Assembly (NCBI RefSeq): GCF_000005505.3 | Contig: NC_016133.3 | Span: forward strand, 31,613,008-31,677,007 | Length of the DNA: 64,000 nt | DNA from: Brachypodium distachyon | Taxonomy: Eukaryota; Streptophyta; Magnoliopsida; Poales; Poaceae | Reading direction: 5' to 3' | Shown here: positions 46,033 to 58,700 of the stretch, one piece after another | How positions within the stretch are numbered: position 1 is the stretch's first letter | Layout: every line of letters starts with the position of its first letter | The notes under the pieces: model-generated | What the model was told of the DNA's origin: nothing | Seen by the model: only the letters and a program-made list of their open reading frames with translations | Databases searched by the model: none | Position numbers and translations under genes: made by a program

Positions 46033-49000
46033 CTATACGCTGCTTGGCAGCTTGAAGATATCCTGAAGAAATAAGCTCAGCTTCCGTGCCGATCTCCCAA
46101 CATTGCCTTGCCGCCTACATGACAGATGCACATCACTTTGGTTCTTTATATTGCTACGAGATCTCCAGATTTTCAGCAATGGATAATTCTGAAGCTCGAG
46201 TGAGGGGGCTTACCTTGTCAGGGAGATGAGAACGGAATTCACCTTTTTCAGTTCTTGAAAGCATGAATGGCAGCGTTCGAACCTACCAAAACGTACAAAG
46301 ATGAAACAAATCTATTATATGTGTCTGTGAAGCAGGATCATCCTAAATTAATGAGATATAAAGTAGGAGCAGAATACCGCTGCTCTGCCTCGAGGTCTAC
46401 ACCGACTGGTGGAGCAGCCGACAAAGTTGAACATATTGTTGGACCAAAACTTTTGACAAGCTTAAGGATCATCCCCAAAGCAATGTTCAGATGTCTGCAA
46501 GAGATATCAACGAACACTTGTATAAGCCCAAATATGACCATCACATTATCGGTCAGTTTTTATACTGCTGAGTGCTGACTTTGTATGAACTATGAACATA
46601 TTACTTATTGAAATAACAGTGGAGGGCAGTAGAAGCTGCAGTACGGCACAAGGCAATGGCTTTGAGTAAATTATCCAATGTACAGTAGGAAGGTCAAAAT
46701 TAATTATGATGGCTGAATGCATAAATAAGAGGAAATACCTTTCATATATGCTTTCAAGAAGATTGGAGGCAAGAGGTAAAACGGAAGTGCAAATGTCTAG
46801 CGTGATACACTCAGTAGTACTCTCCATCAGAACACTAATTATATCAGCAGTAACCTATAAGAGCAACAGAAGAAAACACCGCGCATTATTTTTTCGAGAA
46901 AGGAGGAAACTACGGTGTAGGGTGGGTGATAGGGACTAGGGAATACACACAGCATGATCCAACATTCTTTGCACAGCATTGACGGAACCCTTGATATCAT
47001 TATTCTGCCAGCACTGGTAAACCAGCTGCAAATATCACATCATGACTACTATTGATCATACACAACATAATCATGTCTCACGAGTAACGGCAGTAAATGT
47101 TGCACCTAATTCTATTTTCCTTCAATACCTCTAGTTTTGTGAGCCGAGGCTTCATGCCATGAATGAATTCTTGATGTTTTTTCATTAGGTCAGCTATGAC
47201 ATCTTCATCGTTAGCCGATGCACTCTGTTCGCTGCCAAATGAAGATTGTCTCCTCTAACAGAAATAAAGAATCAGTGTGCAAGATGAGTTTGGTGGCATC
47301 AACAAAACGAGCAAAGCAATCCCAAATAACATACTTTAAAAATGTGGAAGTAATGTATTACCAAGCCATCTAACATTGATGTGTAATGGCTTCTACCGTA
47401 ACTTGCACATGAAGGTCCTGCTCCTCCTGACAAAGAGCATGCTGATAATGCTGAAGGGAACCAAATTAAAATAATATCAGACCAGTGGAGCACTTACGAC
47501 GCTCAACAATGCTGCTTTCACTTGATTCCACCAGTCGGTGCAATCTGAAAAATGCTGTTCTGTTGACATCGACAAACTCTGGATTCCTTCCAACCACAGA
47601 TTTTATTTCTTCAGAACCAGAAACATCATAACGGTCACCAACTTCATTAGGCACAACGCTTTCAGTACACATTGTCCCAAAACAGTTAATGTCCCCATCA
47701 CCTGAAGTCTGTCTTATAAATTTCCCTTCTGAAGTAATTGGCTTTGACTGAAATACACATTGACGCATCTCTTTGCCATTATCCACAGCTACACGACCTT
47801 TTAGTAAATTTTCAGGCTCGACAACTGGTATGTCAGTAGAGGCAGCTTCACTGAGATTAGGACCGGCATCCACTTTGGAGCTATGTCTTGGGACAACAGG
47901 CACGAAAGATGACCCTTTACTACTACATGCAGATGTAGTGGACCTTGGTCTATATGAGGGAGCAGCAGATGCTTGTGAATTATCAGTGAACATTCTAGCA
48001 CTTGTGGAGGGATATACTTTGGTGCGGACATTAGATGTCTTTCTCTTCTGGTCATCAGTGGAATTTGGATTCAGTTTACCCCTAGGAGAAAGAAGAGGCG
48101 CAGAATCGGCTCTTGTGAGCCGAAGATCAGTTCTTCCAGGTGCTTTTGATAATCTATTTGTCACTGAAGAAGAAGCTGGTAAATGAATTTCGTTTGAAGC
48201 AGACATCGAACGTTTAAGCAAAGTATTGGATGAAATTTCATTGGCTGCTGTTTCAGAAAAATGCAGAAAATTTAGGGTGAATAATCTTTAGTACAGGAGA
48301 ACAGGTGAAGCTAGGGTAAATAATTGTTAATTCTTGAAATGATAATTGCTTACAGTACCTGGGATTCTGGAAACCGATAACCTTCCCAGAATTGATGGTA
48401 TGCTACTATCAGCTTGTATTGGTCCATTTCCACTTTCATTTAAATGTGCTTCAGCATTACCAACAGCATACGGCTCAATTCGCTGAAATTTAGGATTAAT
48501 ACTATTATCAGAACAGCTCAAACGATAACATAGTAAATTATCTAGAATCATACCGTCAAGTCCACAACCCATATTCCAACACAACTTTGGTTATATGAGC
48601 AACCAAGAAGTTTTCCCTCTTGTACATTTAGATCTGCTAATGTCGACCAGCCAACATCAACCACATCATGACATATGATAGGTTCCCATGAAAGAACCTC
48701 CAAGCAAAAGGATAACATAAAAGAAATTTTGTTATCATGTCATTGCTCAAAGCTTGAAATGGGGACATTGACTGGTCAATAGAGTATTTACCTTTAGGCT
48801 TTCATGCAATCCACAAAAAAGTGCTTTACCATCACTATTGAATGTCATAGAACGAACTACACTAGCCTGAAAATTAAGGAAGCTTGCGATAAGTAATTAA
48901 TTATTTCATTTACAGATGCATAACTCTATCACAGACAAGCATTCCCATTCACTTATATACAGAAATTGTAGATGATATGAATAGCAGAATGAGTACATGG

Positions 49001-51695
49001 TGAAAAACCGTACCGGTTCATAGTATTCCCGGCAATTCTGCATGTAGCTGAAAAAATTAGTTGTATCCAGGAAAAATCAAGATAGATAATGGATACTAAA
49101 AATTACTTATAGCTCAAGAATAGTAAATATTTAAAAAGAACTGGGTATGCACCATTAAGTTTACCCACTGAAAGTCTGAAATTTACAAAGGAGTTCAAAA
49201 GTACGTAGCAAAGAACCATTTTTAAAAACCTTGAACCTAACGGATGATTATACATAACTACAAAATTCAAGTTGCCTAATGCTCATCAGATTTGTTCCCT
49301 TGACTCCTTGCAAAGGGTCAGATTTAGGCAGATTTACTAGGGCCAAACACAATTCAAACTAATGAACCTCGTTTGGATTAAATTTCATTGGAGCCAAGCG
49401 TGATCAAATGCGCCTAGCACTTAACAGTTAACACAAAAGTATAAAATTCTAGGACATGGGTTTGCCAGATGACTGCATACTGACACTGTTTATATAGCTG
49501 ATAGCTTTCTGAATCATTGACTAGGAGATATGAATATATGATACCTCTGGTCCAGAAGAACCAATCAACTCAAAAGTCTCAAGGTCCCAAAACTTAACAG
49601 TCTTATCAGCTGAACCTGCAAAAGTTTGGGAAAGAACAGCAAGGATGAGTTACAACTTATAAGTCGGCAAGTCTAGTTGATGTATCAATAAGAAGAACAA
49701 GGTAAATCACTGCAATGAACATATCTTATATTCTTGTACAAGTTTTACAATATAGGATCATCCATCTAACCTGTAGCCAATAAGAACTCGTGGGGGTGAA
49801 AATCTAAGCAGTTAACTGGACCTTCATGAAGTGTAAAGTCATGCAAGAGTTTTCCAGCTGTCAAATCCCAGATCTAGCAAGATACTTCAAAGACAATCAG
49901 TGACCCAAGATATAAGATATTTTTTCTGCTCCGAGAGCATGGGGTTATTCATCTTGTTAAAATTATCTCTGTTGTAAGCATATAAATTAGCTTAATAGGT
50001 TGAACAAATCAGCAAATTCTTCTTCAAGTTGTTCTATGGTGCTGCTTAATAGGTTGAGCTTGTATTATATTTAGTGGACATGTTCAAAAAGCTTACCTTC
50101 ACAGAATTATCTGCCCCACCAGAAACAATCCATCGACCATCAGGAGTGAATCTAAGCACATCAATCCTTCGGGTATGACCCTGGTATGTGTGAATGCATC
50201 TCTTCTTCCGCATATCCCATATTTTCATGTTTGTGTCTGAAGACCCAGAGGCAAAAAACTCTCCAAAAGGATGGAAATCAAGAGAAACACAATTCGATCT
50301 GTGCCCAGTGAAAGTTCGAACAACTGTGACAATAAAAGCAGACATAGTTGCACGGTACAATTACAGTTTGTCTTTTCACCTGTAATGCAGCAAAGTGCTA
50401 TCAGGACTGATTCACACCTTTTGCTTCCTCGATATCCCATATTTTTATTGTTCCGCTTGCTGCTCCAGCCCCTATCATAACCTCAGAGGAGTCGAAGCTC
50501 ACTGACTCAACTGGACTTGTAAGGCCTGATAGGCTCTGCAAAGCATAGTGATACTTGTAACTTGTAAGTACAAGAACAACCGCCTAAATGGCAACCAAAG
50601 CAAAAATGCCATTACACATCAATAAAACTCCCTACATAAAATTACCAGGATGGCGCTCGGTTTCCCTACGGCCCAAAGATTGATCTTCTGATCGTCCCCA
50701 CCAGTAATGAGGACTCGTGATGTCTGCCTCCCAAACTTGGCACAATTGACATCCGAACCATGAGCGACAAACTCCTCTGGCATTGTCAAGGAAACATGAT
50801 AGACTTTTGTAGATTGGCATGAATTCAACTTTCACGTTTATTCCAGAATTCACCTGTTTGGAGTGTTATTCAGAATACACATTTCAACTAGGTGCACAGT
50901 CAACTGAAACCCGGAGCTACTCATGGGCTCATGGCATCAATTGGAATTGTTCTGCATTTCATTATCACAGCAAACAAGTAACAACACCATTTGGGTGGGG
51001 GGTGGGGGGACACTAAGTTAGCTCTGTAACTGTATTAGCCATGTGCTACCCCAGATGAGCTTCATAAAAATTGAAATCTGAAGATTCTGTATTGAGCTCA
51101 TGCCTCTTCGGTATGATCATGTTTACTGAAGTGTCTGAAAGCAAAACTATCGAAATGGTAGTAAATTACACAAAACAAAAGTCAAATTTCCTAACAAGGT
51201 ACTGTATTTAATTTCTTTCACGAATATTTGAGCTTAGAAATAAACTGCAGACCATATACACAATATCAACTTAAATCCAACCTGATTTTAAGAAGGAAAC
51301 AAAATTGTTCTGGGTGCAAAATGTTGTAATAATAATCCCATTTCTCGCATATCCACACCCAGAAGAAAGATCTGCTGGACGAACAGTCGAAGTACCAACA
51401 AAATTACACAATAATCGAGTTACTCAGACTCAGAACGTGTTAAATTAGTTCCTTGGAGCCAACTCAACCCAACCATGAACTTGCAAGAACAAGAAGACCA
51501 TCATGTACGCAGGAACAGCCGAAGGGTTCCTGGAATCGAATTCACCGTACGCGAGCCCAACCCAACCAAAACCTAACGGCGCCTATCCAAGCAATTCGAT
51601 TCAAAGCGCCCCAATTCGGAGATTCCCAATCGCATAATAAACAATTCTGGAGCAAGAACAAGGATACGGAGCTTGTACGCGCGCTTGGTGGCGAT
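46033..51695 (-). CDS. KTN80: Katanin p80 WD40-repeat subunit B1 homologue
   Basis: Eighteen coding exons on the minus strand: 51695-51668, 50776-50646, 50535-50418, 50323-50097, 49873-49771, 49615-49545, 49037-49014, 48866-48792, 48697-48554, 48482-48359, 48247-47498, 47450-47362, 47254-47129, 47025-46951, 46854-46739, 46494-46378, 46282-46214 and 46114-46033. They total about 822 codons, in phase throughout. The N-terminal WD40 propeller has blades such as [25 protein letters not shown] and [11 protein letters not shown] long Ser/Thr-rich linker (exon 11) and the C-terminal con80 domain, which binds the p60 ATPase, follow. Together they sever microtubules and are recruited to branch points and crossovers. 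The first exon is placed by homology ([15 protein letters not shown]), but its expected ATG reads ATC at 51695-51693. The nearest upstream ATG is out of frame. Exon 7 is a 24-nt microexon. The exon 11 acceptor is a tandem CAGCAG. Confidence 0.9.
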
Positions 51696-51699
51696 CTGT

Positions 51700-53625
51700 G
51701 GGCGCCGCAGTCATCAAAAGCTTGGACCTTTATCCTCGCTGTGGTGGGGGAGTAGAATATTTTGAATTTCCTCTCGGTATCGTCCCGTTTATGGCATCTA
51801 CCGGCCGGTGCTAAAATCTGCCTAATTTTCTGCTACCAAAAAATATATAAATATAGAGAGAGATATTAGCTGGAGAGTTAAAAGGAGGACGGATGTCGAG
51901 GGAAAGAAGGAAGCTCGGTGGCGTAGCACAGGGGCGAAGTTCTCCACCGAATATGTTAGATGTGCTCTGTGCTAAAATAGCGACAAGTATTTAGAAACGG
52001 ATGAAGTACTTCAAAAAGTAGAGTACTCCGTGGCAAAATTAAAGTTTTTAGTTATTTAAAACATATTCACTCTGTTTCAAAATAGTTGTATATTTAGGTT
52101 TGTCATATGTCAAAATTCTCCAAATTCGACTAACTTAAGATATATACTAAGATTTAGAAACACCAAATTAGTTTTGTTGTATTCATCATGAAGTATGTGT
52201 TCATATTGTATTCATCTCATATGATATATATGAAAGATATGTACTCCCTCGTATGAAGTACATATGAATACATTAAGGACAAACTTAATGATACGGGACG
52301 GTCCGATCTTCTCAAAAAGCAACGTTGATAACTTGTATGATTCTGCAATTCTTCCGGCTAATCACTCGCTTCCAATGTAATGATCTTGTAACCCAATGTA
52401 AATTTGTAACACTCCACACTTGCGCAGTAGGCTGCTGACTATAAGCGGTTTCACAATTTCCCATATCTCGGCAAACGACATATGACGCTAAATTTCAATA
52501 ACAGTAAAAACATCATATCGTAACGAATATGGTGTTGAGGATTCACCATGAATGCTTTTGCAGTTCGGCAAAATTTTGAAACAAGCTAATACTTGTTCTA
52601 ACCCTTGTACTATAGGCTACCCCTTTGTATATACAGCTGAGGGGCACCAGCAACACACAGCAACACAAGGACTTGAGGGGTAGCCAACAACACAAGAAGG
52701 ACTCAGACTCAAACCGTTTGACTCAACTTAATACAACGGAACCGAAATAAGGTTTGGCTCACATTCAAACTCGCAGTTCCAAGCGTTCCTTAGACTCGTA
52801 GAACTTGTCGTGGGCTATCCTGCTGCACCTTATTCTCATATTAAACTTGTGGTGCAACCTTGGTATGTCATTTTTGTTGTTGGCTTTTCTTGCACACAAG
52901 TTGTTCTTCTATCTTCAACTGTGGTGCGCCTGCCTCTCTCTCCTCATACACATATCTCGGTGATGGATGTTAGCACTTTTTCACGCACGATATCCCCTTC
53001 TCCACACGCGCCATGCATGCCTCAGTCTCATACCTGATCATCCAAATATGCAAAGACCTTAGCAGTATAAACTTCTCTTTAACAAAAATATCAGATTCAG
53101 TTAGGAGTGAATTCACCAACTATTCTAGTAACTTGGCGCATGCTCTTGTAAGTGGTCCAATGCACGACAATATCATCATTAGGAAAAGATGGTAAAGAGT
53201 TATGATGCCCTCAGCACTTAATGTACATGACGACTTAGACATTTTTACGTAATTGTACTAGTTGGTTTCTTGTTTTTAATGTGTATTTAAAAAAGGATGT
53301 CAAAAAATTACTAGTAATTGTAGTCTACTTTGGTTGGGTTTTCAATTGTAGATTTGTAGTAGAAACAAGAAGCTCGTATTAGGTCTGACTAGCTGCTGCT
53401 AAATTGATTGGACCCTACATTGAAAATGATGTTGTAAAGAAGTAAGAAAAATAAATGTCTCGTGAGCCGTGATTAAAAGATGAGGAAATAGACAAATCTA
53501 CAAACGATCTGTGTTTTAAATAACAAAATTCTATTTTACATCACATGAATTCTGAGGCTACTTTGTTCGTGGGCCGGAGCTCATTTATCTCTCATTTTTG
53601 TTTTTTGCCTTACTTTCTTGGCTTA
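51700..53625. other. Spacer with MITE fragments
   Basis: The katanin promoter is at the left. A right half-end of a Stowaway (cgacaagtatttagaaacgg, about 51981-52006) and a left half-end (ttcactctgtttcaaaatag, from 52066) are present without partners that I can match. No gene was recognised to the right. Confidence 0.4.
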
Positions 53626-53629
53626 TACC

Positions 53630-54180
53630 TGGCTATCGGGCTAGGCCCTTTTGTGCCCGGCCCGGCACACATTTAATCGGACCGGGCCGGCCTGAAACCC
53701 CGCCTGTGCTGCGCCTGGGCCTCAACCCCAAGCCCGTCGGCTAGGCCCGTTTGTGCTAGGCCCGTTTAGCAAGTTTTTTATAAATATAATCACTAAAATA
53801 TGTCGTCCTCAGCACTTGAACCCCCGACCTCCCTCTCGTCCTTTACGATCGCTGCCACTGAACCAACCGATTGATCGAGTCAAGCTATGGGAAAGGAACC
53901 ATTTGATCATTTTTCATGGGCTGGCACACATAAACAGGCCACTGGACTGTGATTTTTTCACGGGCTTCTTTTAAGCCCACCGGGCTTTCGGTGCTGGCCC
54001 GGCCCGTTTGTGCTTCGCGCCGCGCCTGGGCCTTGAGGTGGTCATTCGGTGCCGGTCCGGCCCGGCCCCTTTATTGTCGGGCTTCGGGGGCCGTGCCCGG
54101 CTAGGCCCGTTTAGATGGAGCCGGGCCTGTGCCGGGCCGGCCCGGCCCGAGAGCCACCTATAGACTCTGGCCCATCTCGC
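53630..54180. repeat. GC-rich dispersed repeat with GGCCCGG motifs
   Basis: Many copies in both orientations of gggctaggcccg, ggcccggcccg and gtttgtgc lie at 53630-53770 and 53975-54150, separated by an AT-richer middle. The arrangement suggests a transposon with long GC-rich subterminal arms. It ends immediately before the leader of the KH gene. No coding capacity. Confidence 0.55.
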
Positions 54181-54331
54181 TGCCGAGCTCCCGAGCCCCC
54201 TCGCTTCGTCGCTCGTCTTACTCCTCGCGCGACCGCCGCCACCCCTGCCTCCTCCCTCCCTCCCCATCCCGCTGCCGAGCGCCCCAGCCCCCTAGCTCGT
54301 CTTCATCCTCGCGCGAGCGCCTCCACCACAG
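54180..54331 (+). promoter_or_regulatory. Probable untranslated first exon of the KH gene
   Basis: A CT-rich leader typical of grass 5' untranslated exons, ending in a possible donor CACAG|GTATCT at 54331/54332. The next supported exon begins after an acceptor (TTTGTGTAG) at 55780. The intervening 1.4 kb would then be a leader intron. It holds a duplicated ~60-bp segment around tatctttgcatgcagaaa (54630-54750), a Stowaway MITE and a G run at 55351-55365. Confidence 0.4.
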
Positions 54332-55193
54332 GTATCTATTCCCCCTTCGATTCTCTCGCTCCCGACCGTTTCTCCTCCCATCACCCCACGAACGGATCCC
54401 GCCCTTTAGCTCCCCGTTTTCATCTCCTTAATCTTCCCCAATTCGTAACTGAGGCAAAAATCAAGGTAGGGCGGCCGACCTACCTTGTCCTACTGGGTCC
54501 TCCGCCCGTGGCTGTTGCTGTTTGTGGATGTAGGTCGAGGCTGCAAACTTTTGCCAGTTGAATTTTAGGGTTGGATGCGGTGATGAGCTGATATGAGACG
54601 TCAAAGTGTCGGTTTTTTTTCATGTTGCTAGGGTATCTTTGCATGCAGAAACTAATATAATTGTATCGCAAACTTACTTTTGTTGTAAATCTAGGATATC
54701 TTTGCATGCAGAAAACAACATAATCGTATTGCATGCTTCTTTTGTATCATTCAGATCTCTATGGAATCATGTTTTGTTAAGTTGTGTTACTTTTTCCATG
54801 CGAGGCAGTTTCATGTTAAGTCATTTGTCACCACTATTTTTTGAGGACGCCATTTGTCACCACTGTGCCTTACGCAGTTGTCATATTTCAGTGCTGTCAT
54901 CAATTTGTTCAAATTTTGTGTCCTCTTTTGGGCATGCTGGCATGATATTTGCATTTCTGGAAAATTTGGCTTTATGGTATGTTTGGTTCATGCCAATTCT
55001 TGCCAGCAGTTGGCTAGCCAAAAAGTTGCCTAAAGATTCCTTGGCCCCTTGTTGGCGAAATTTAGGTACCAACAAAACATACCCTCAGTAGTCAGTACTA
55101 ACTAGAACTAATTCTTACAGTTGTTTTGCACTTTGAAGCGCTTTCGAAATGGTTGATGCTCTGTGCTCTGGCTATGCACTGTTAACTTAACTA

Positions 55194-55316
55194 TTCCTTC
55201 GTCCAACAAAAGATGTCTCAAGTTTGTCAAAATTTGGATGTATCTAGACATGACTTAGTTGATAGATGCATTAAAATTTGGTCAAAGTTGAGACATCCTT
55301 TGTTGGACGGAGGTAG
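55194..55316. mobile_element. Stowaway MITE, 123 bp, upstream of the KH coding region
   Basis: Inverted ends TTCCTTCGTCCAACAAAAGA and the complement CTACCTCCGTCCAACAAAGG, with TA at 55192-55193 and 55317-55318. It is the same length and family as the element at 60013. Confidence 0.85.
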
Positions 55317-55784
55317 TATATTTTTTGTTTACTTATTATTATTTGTGGGTTGGGGGGGGGGGGGGGAGGGGCTGATTAAGGTCCTGTCGTGACTCATAAT
55401 GTAACCATATTACACAACATCATTTATTTCAATGGAATACAGGTGTGAGCTCTCTGTGAAGTCATGAGGACCTTTTTTAATCTAATGTGGCTTGTGCTTT
55501 CCAAGCGGCCACAGTGACCTGAAAACAATCACTGGACTGGAAAATTTGTACCTGTTGCACTTGTAAACAACCTATACCAGTATTCTATAGGCCAAATTAG
55601 CAACAAGAACATCTATCAGTAATTTTTCAGTTCTCTTGTAGGCACATGCCAGAACGTGTATCATCATCAGAAAGCTGCTAAACTCTTAGCGTGCGAGCGC
55701 CCTTTATTTCCTTGTTGCCTGCTTCCTGTATCAACATACCTCTACAGTTTCTTTATATTGATGGACCTTTCTTTGTGTAGACTG

Positions 55785-58700
55785 ATGGACTATGAGAAAT
55801 CTAGAAGGCATAATCCAAGTACTTCCAGAAAGAGGACTCATTTCAATTCTGATGATGGAAATAGGAAGCGGTTAAACTCCAGGCATGATGATGGACCTAT
55901 GTCCTCTCAGCCAATCGAAACTGTTTACAGGATATTGTGCCCAGGAAAAAAGATAGGCAGTGTCTTGGGCAGAGGTGGTCATATTGTTAAGGCCCTTAGA
56001 GAGGAGACTAAAGCAAAGATAAGAGTCGCTGATTCTATTCCTGGTGCAGAAGAGAGAGTAATTATTATATTTGATTACCAAGATCAGTCTGAACAAACTG
56101 ATGAAGCTGCTCAAAATATTTCTAATAATGATGGTTCAGAGAACATGAAGCTCCAATGTTTTGCTCAAGATGCGCTGTTGAAGATACATGATAAGATTTC
56201 TACTCATGAAGATCCCCATGATGGAGCTATCCATGAAAAGTCTGAAACTGCTGCTGATGTGACTGCTCGAATTTTGGTTCCAGGCAATCAAGTTGGCTGC
56301 CTGCTAGGAAAAGGTGGCTCAATTATACAACAACTGCGAAATGATACGGGCGCAGGGATCCGTATCTTACCGTCCCAAGACCTTCCTCAGTGTGCACTTC
56401 AGAGCGATGAATTGGTGCAGGTAACTGTGTTTTAGTAGCTAGAAATCCTTCATTGCCTTACGATCCAGCTTGTAGTGCCTTTTGCTTGCATTGATATTGT
56501 GGAATCAACAGATCTCTTTGCCTTAACCCTTGTATATATTGAATTTGTTTACTTAGATTTCTATTCATTTGTTACTCTATTGGAAACAAACTGCTCATTG
56601 GTGCGCATATATAGATCTGTCTTACTATGTACTCCCTCCGTTCCTAAATAACCACGACAAGTATTTAGGAACTGAGGGAGTAGGTTTTTTGCGCGTATGC
56701 CATGTCAAGTTCTTAATGAATTAAATATTGGAGTTTTGATCTGACATGGTTTGGAGTTTTGATCTGACATGGTTTAATTATCTCTGTGAAATTTTGTATT
56801 AATGGCGTGTAGTTTTATTTTCCAATTATATTCACAAAGATATGTGTCATTCATCATGCTTTTTTTTGTGTGCTTTTGTTATTTTTGAACAAAAACTTAA
56901 TTGCTTATGTTATGTCAGATATCTGGAGCACCTTCTCTTGTAAGAAAAGCTCTTTACGAAATATCCACTCGTCTCCATCAACATCCTCGTAAAGAAAATC
57001 CTCCTCTTGAAGAAATTATAGATGCAAGCACACAAAGGAAGCGTGAGTCCCCGCCACCGCTACCCCATGAAAATCTGATGTTGCCATACCAACATGTAGA
57101 TCGCCTACCACCAATGCCCTTGCTTGATCCATATAGAAGCAGACCATCGCAATATCCTGTTCCTGAAGCAGAAGAGTTTTCTGTTAGAATTCTATGTGCT
57201 TCTGAACTTATTGGCCCTGTTATTGGGAAAAGTGGAGCAAATGTTCGGCAGGTAGAGCAGCAGACTGGTGCTCGCATTCTGGTTCAAGAATTGGACAAAG
57301 ATGCATCTGGAGAAAGATTGATTGTCCTTTCATCTAAGGAGGTAAGATACAGATGGCTATTCCCATTGCCATCCCCTTGTCATAGCAACCTTCATTATGA
57401 ATCCTCACAGTTTTATCTCATGTGTATTTTTTATCCAGATTCCTGGTGATCCAGTATCCCCAGCAATTGAGGCACTTATCTTGCTCCATAGTAAAGTAAG
57501 TGCATCTTCTGAGAAACGCCATTTGATTACAAGGCTTGTTGTACCATCAAGCAAAGTTGGTTGTATTCTTGGGGAAGGTGGAAAGGTAATAACTGAAATG
57601 AGAAGGCGTATTGGGGCTGAAATCCGAGTTTACTCGAAGGCAGATAAACCAAAGTACTTATCTTTTGACGAGGAGCTTGTGCAGGTGATTTTTATTCGAT
57701 CATATCTGCACCAAGTTGTTCATGTCATTTCAATATCCGCACTATTTTCTTATTTTTGTTTCTTAACTCGTTATTGTGCTTTTACATTTCTTCCGAGCTT
57801 GCAGGTTGCTGGGCCTCCAGATATTGCAAGAGACGCCCTCACAGAAATTGCTTCAAGGCTTAGAACTAGGACCCTCAGAGATGGAGGTTCTGGCAATAAT
57901 CCCCTGCCTCTTGCCCCTTCTGATGGTCCTCGTGGTGATATATTTCCTAGCAGAGAATTCACGCAAAACGGAAGGCCTGCCAATCCCCCATATGGAAGGC
58001 CTGCCAATGATTCACCATATCGAAGACTTGCCATTGATCAACCATATGGAAGACCTGCCAGTGATTCACTATATGGAATGCCTGCCAATGATCCAATATA
58101 TGGGAGACCTGCCAATGATCCACCATATGGGAGACCTGCCAATGATCCACCATATGGGAGACCTGCCAATGATATACCATATGGGAGACCTGCCAATAAA
58201 CCCCATGATCCTTCCTCTGCTTATCCTATAGATTACTTTTCTAAAAGAAGAGAGTATCCTATTGGAAGTCCTTTTGCTAGCAATGCTCCACTCTCTGCTT
58301 CGTATGACAGAAATGTAGCATCTGCTCGCTTGCCTACTAGAGAAATGCCCTTGTCTGCTAGTCCTGGTGCTGATTATATGACCCATCGTTCTTATCGCAA
58401 CCATATGCCTACTGATAGCTACTCTAGTAGAGGTACACAAGAATTAGGCCTCTCAAGAGCTGGGAATAGTAACGTGCAAAAATTAGGTGTTGCCAGAGCT
58501 GGAAATTCCAATGCTTATGATTATACCGAGGTACATTTTAATGTGTTAGCTTCCCTGCTTTGCAAATGGCCCTCACCTAATATGTTTTCATTCAAGACCT
58601 GAAAATGTACAGTGCATGCAAGACTGCCACATTGTTCCTGTTTTCTTCCATCATTGGTTGAGATTCCTGAAAAGGGGAAATGCTATCAGTATTTTTTTTA

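Noticed and set aside
55656..55784. An upstream in-frame ATG for the KH protein at 55656
   Set aside because: A good 3' splice site (TTTGTGTAG) at 55780 separates it from the body, and the ATG at 55785 follows directly with the basic N-terminus usual in this group.
57771..58440. Long open frames antisense and out of frame across the YGRPAND repeats
   Set aside because: A 27-bp periodic array keeps several frames open. The sense frame is fixed by splice sites and KH domains.
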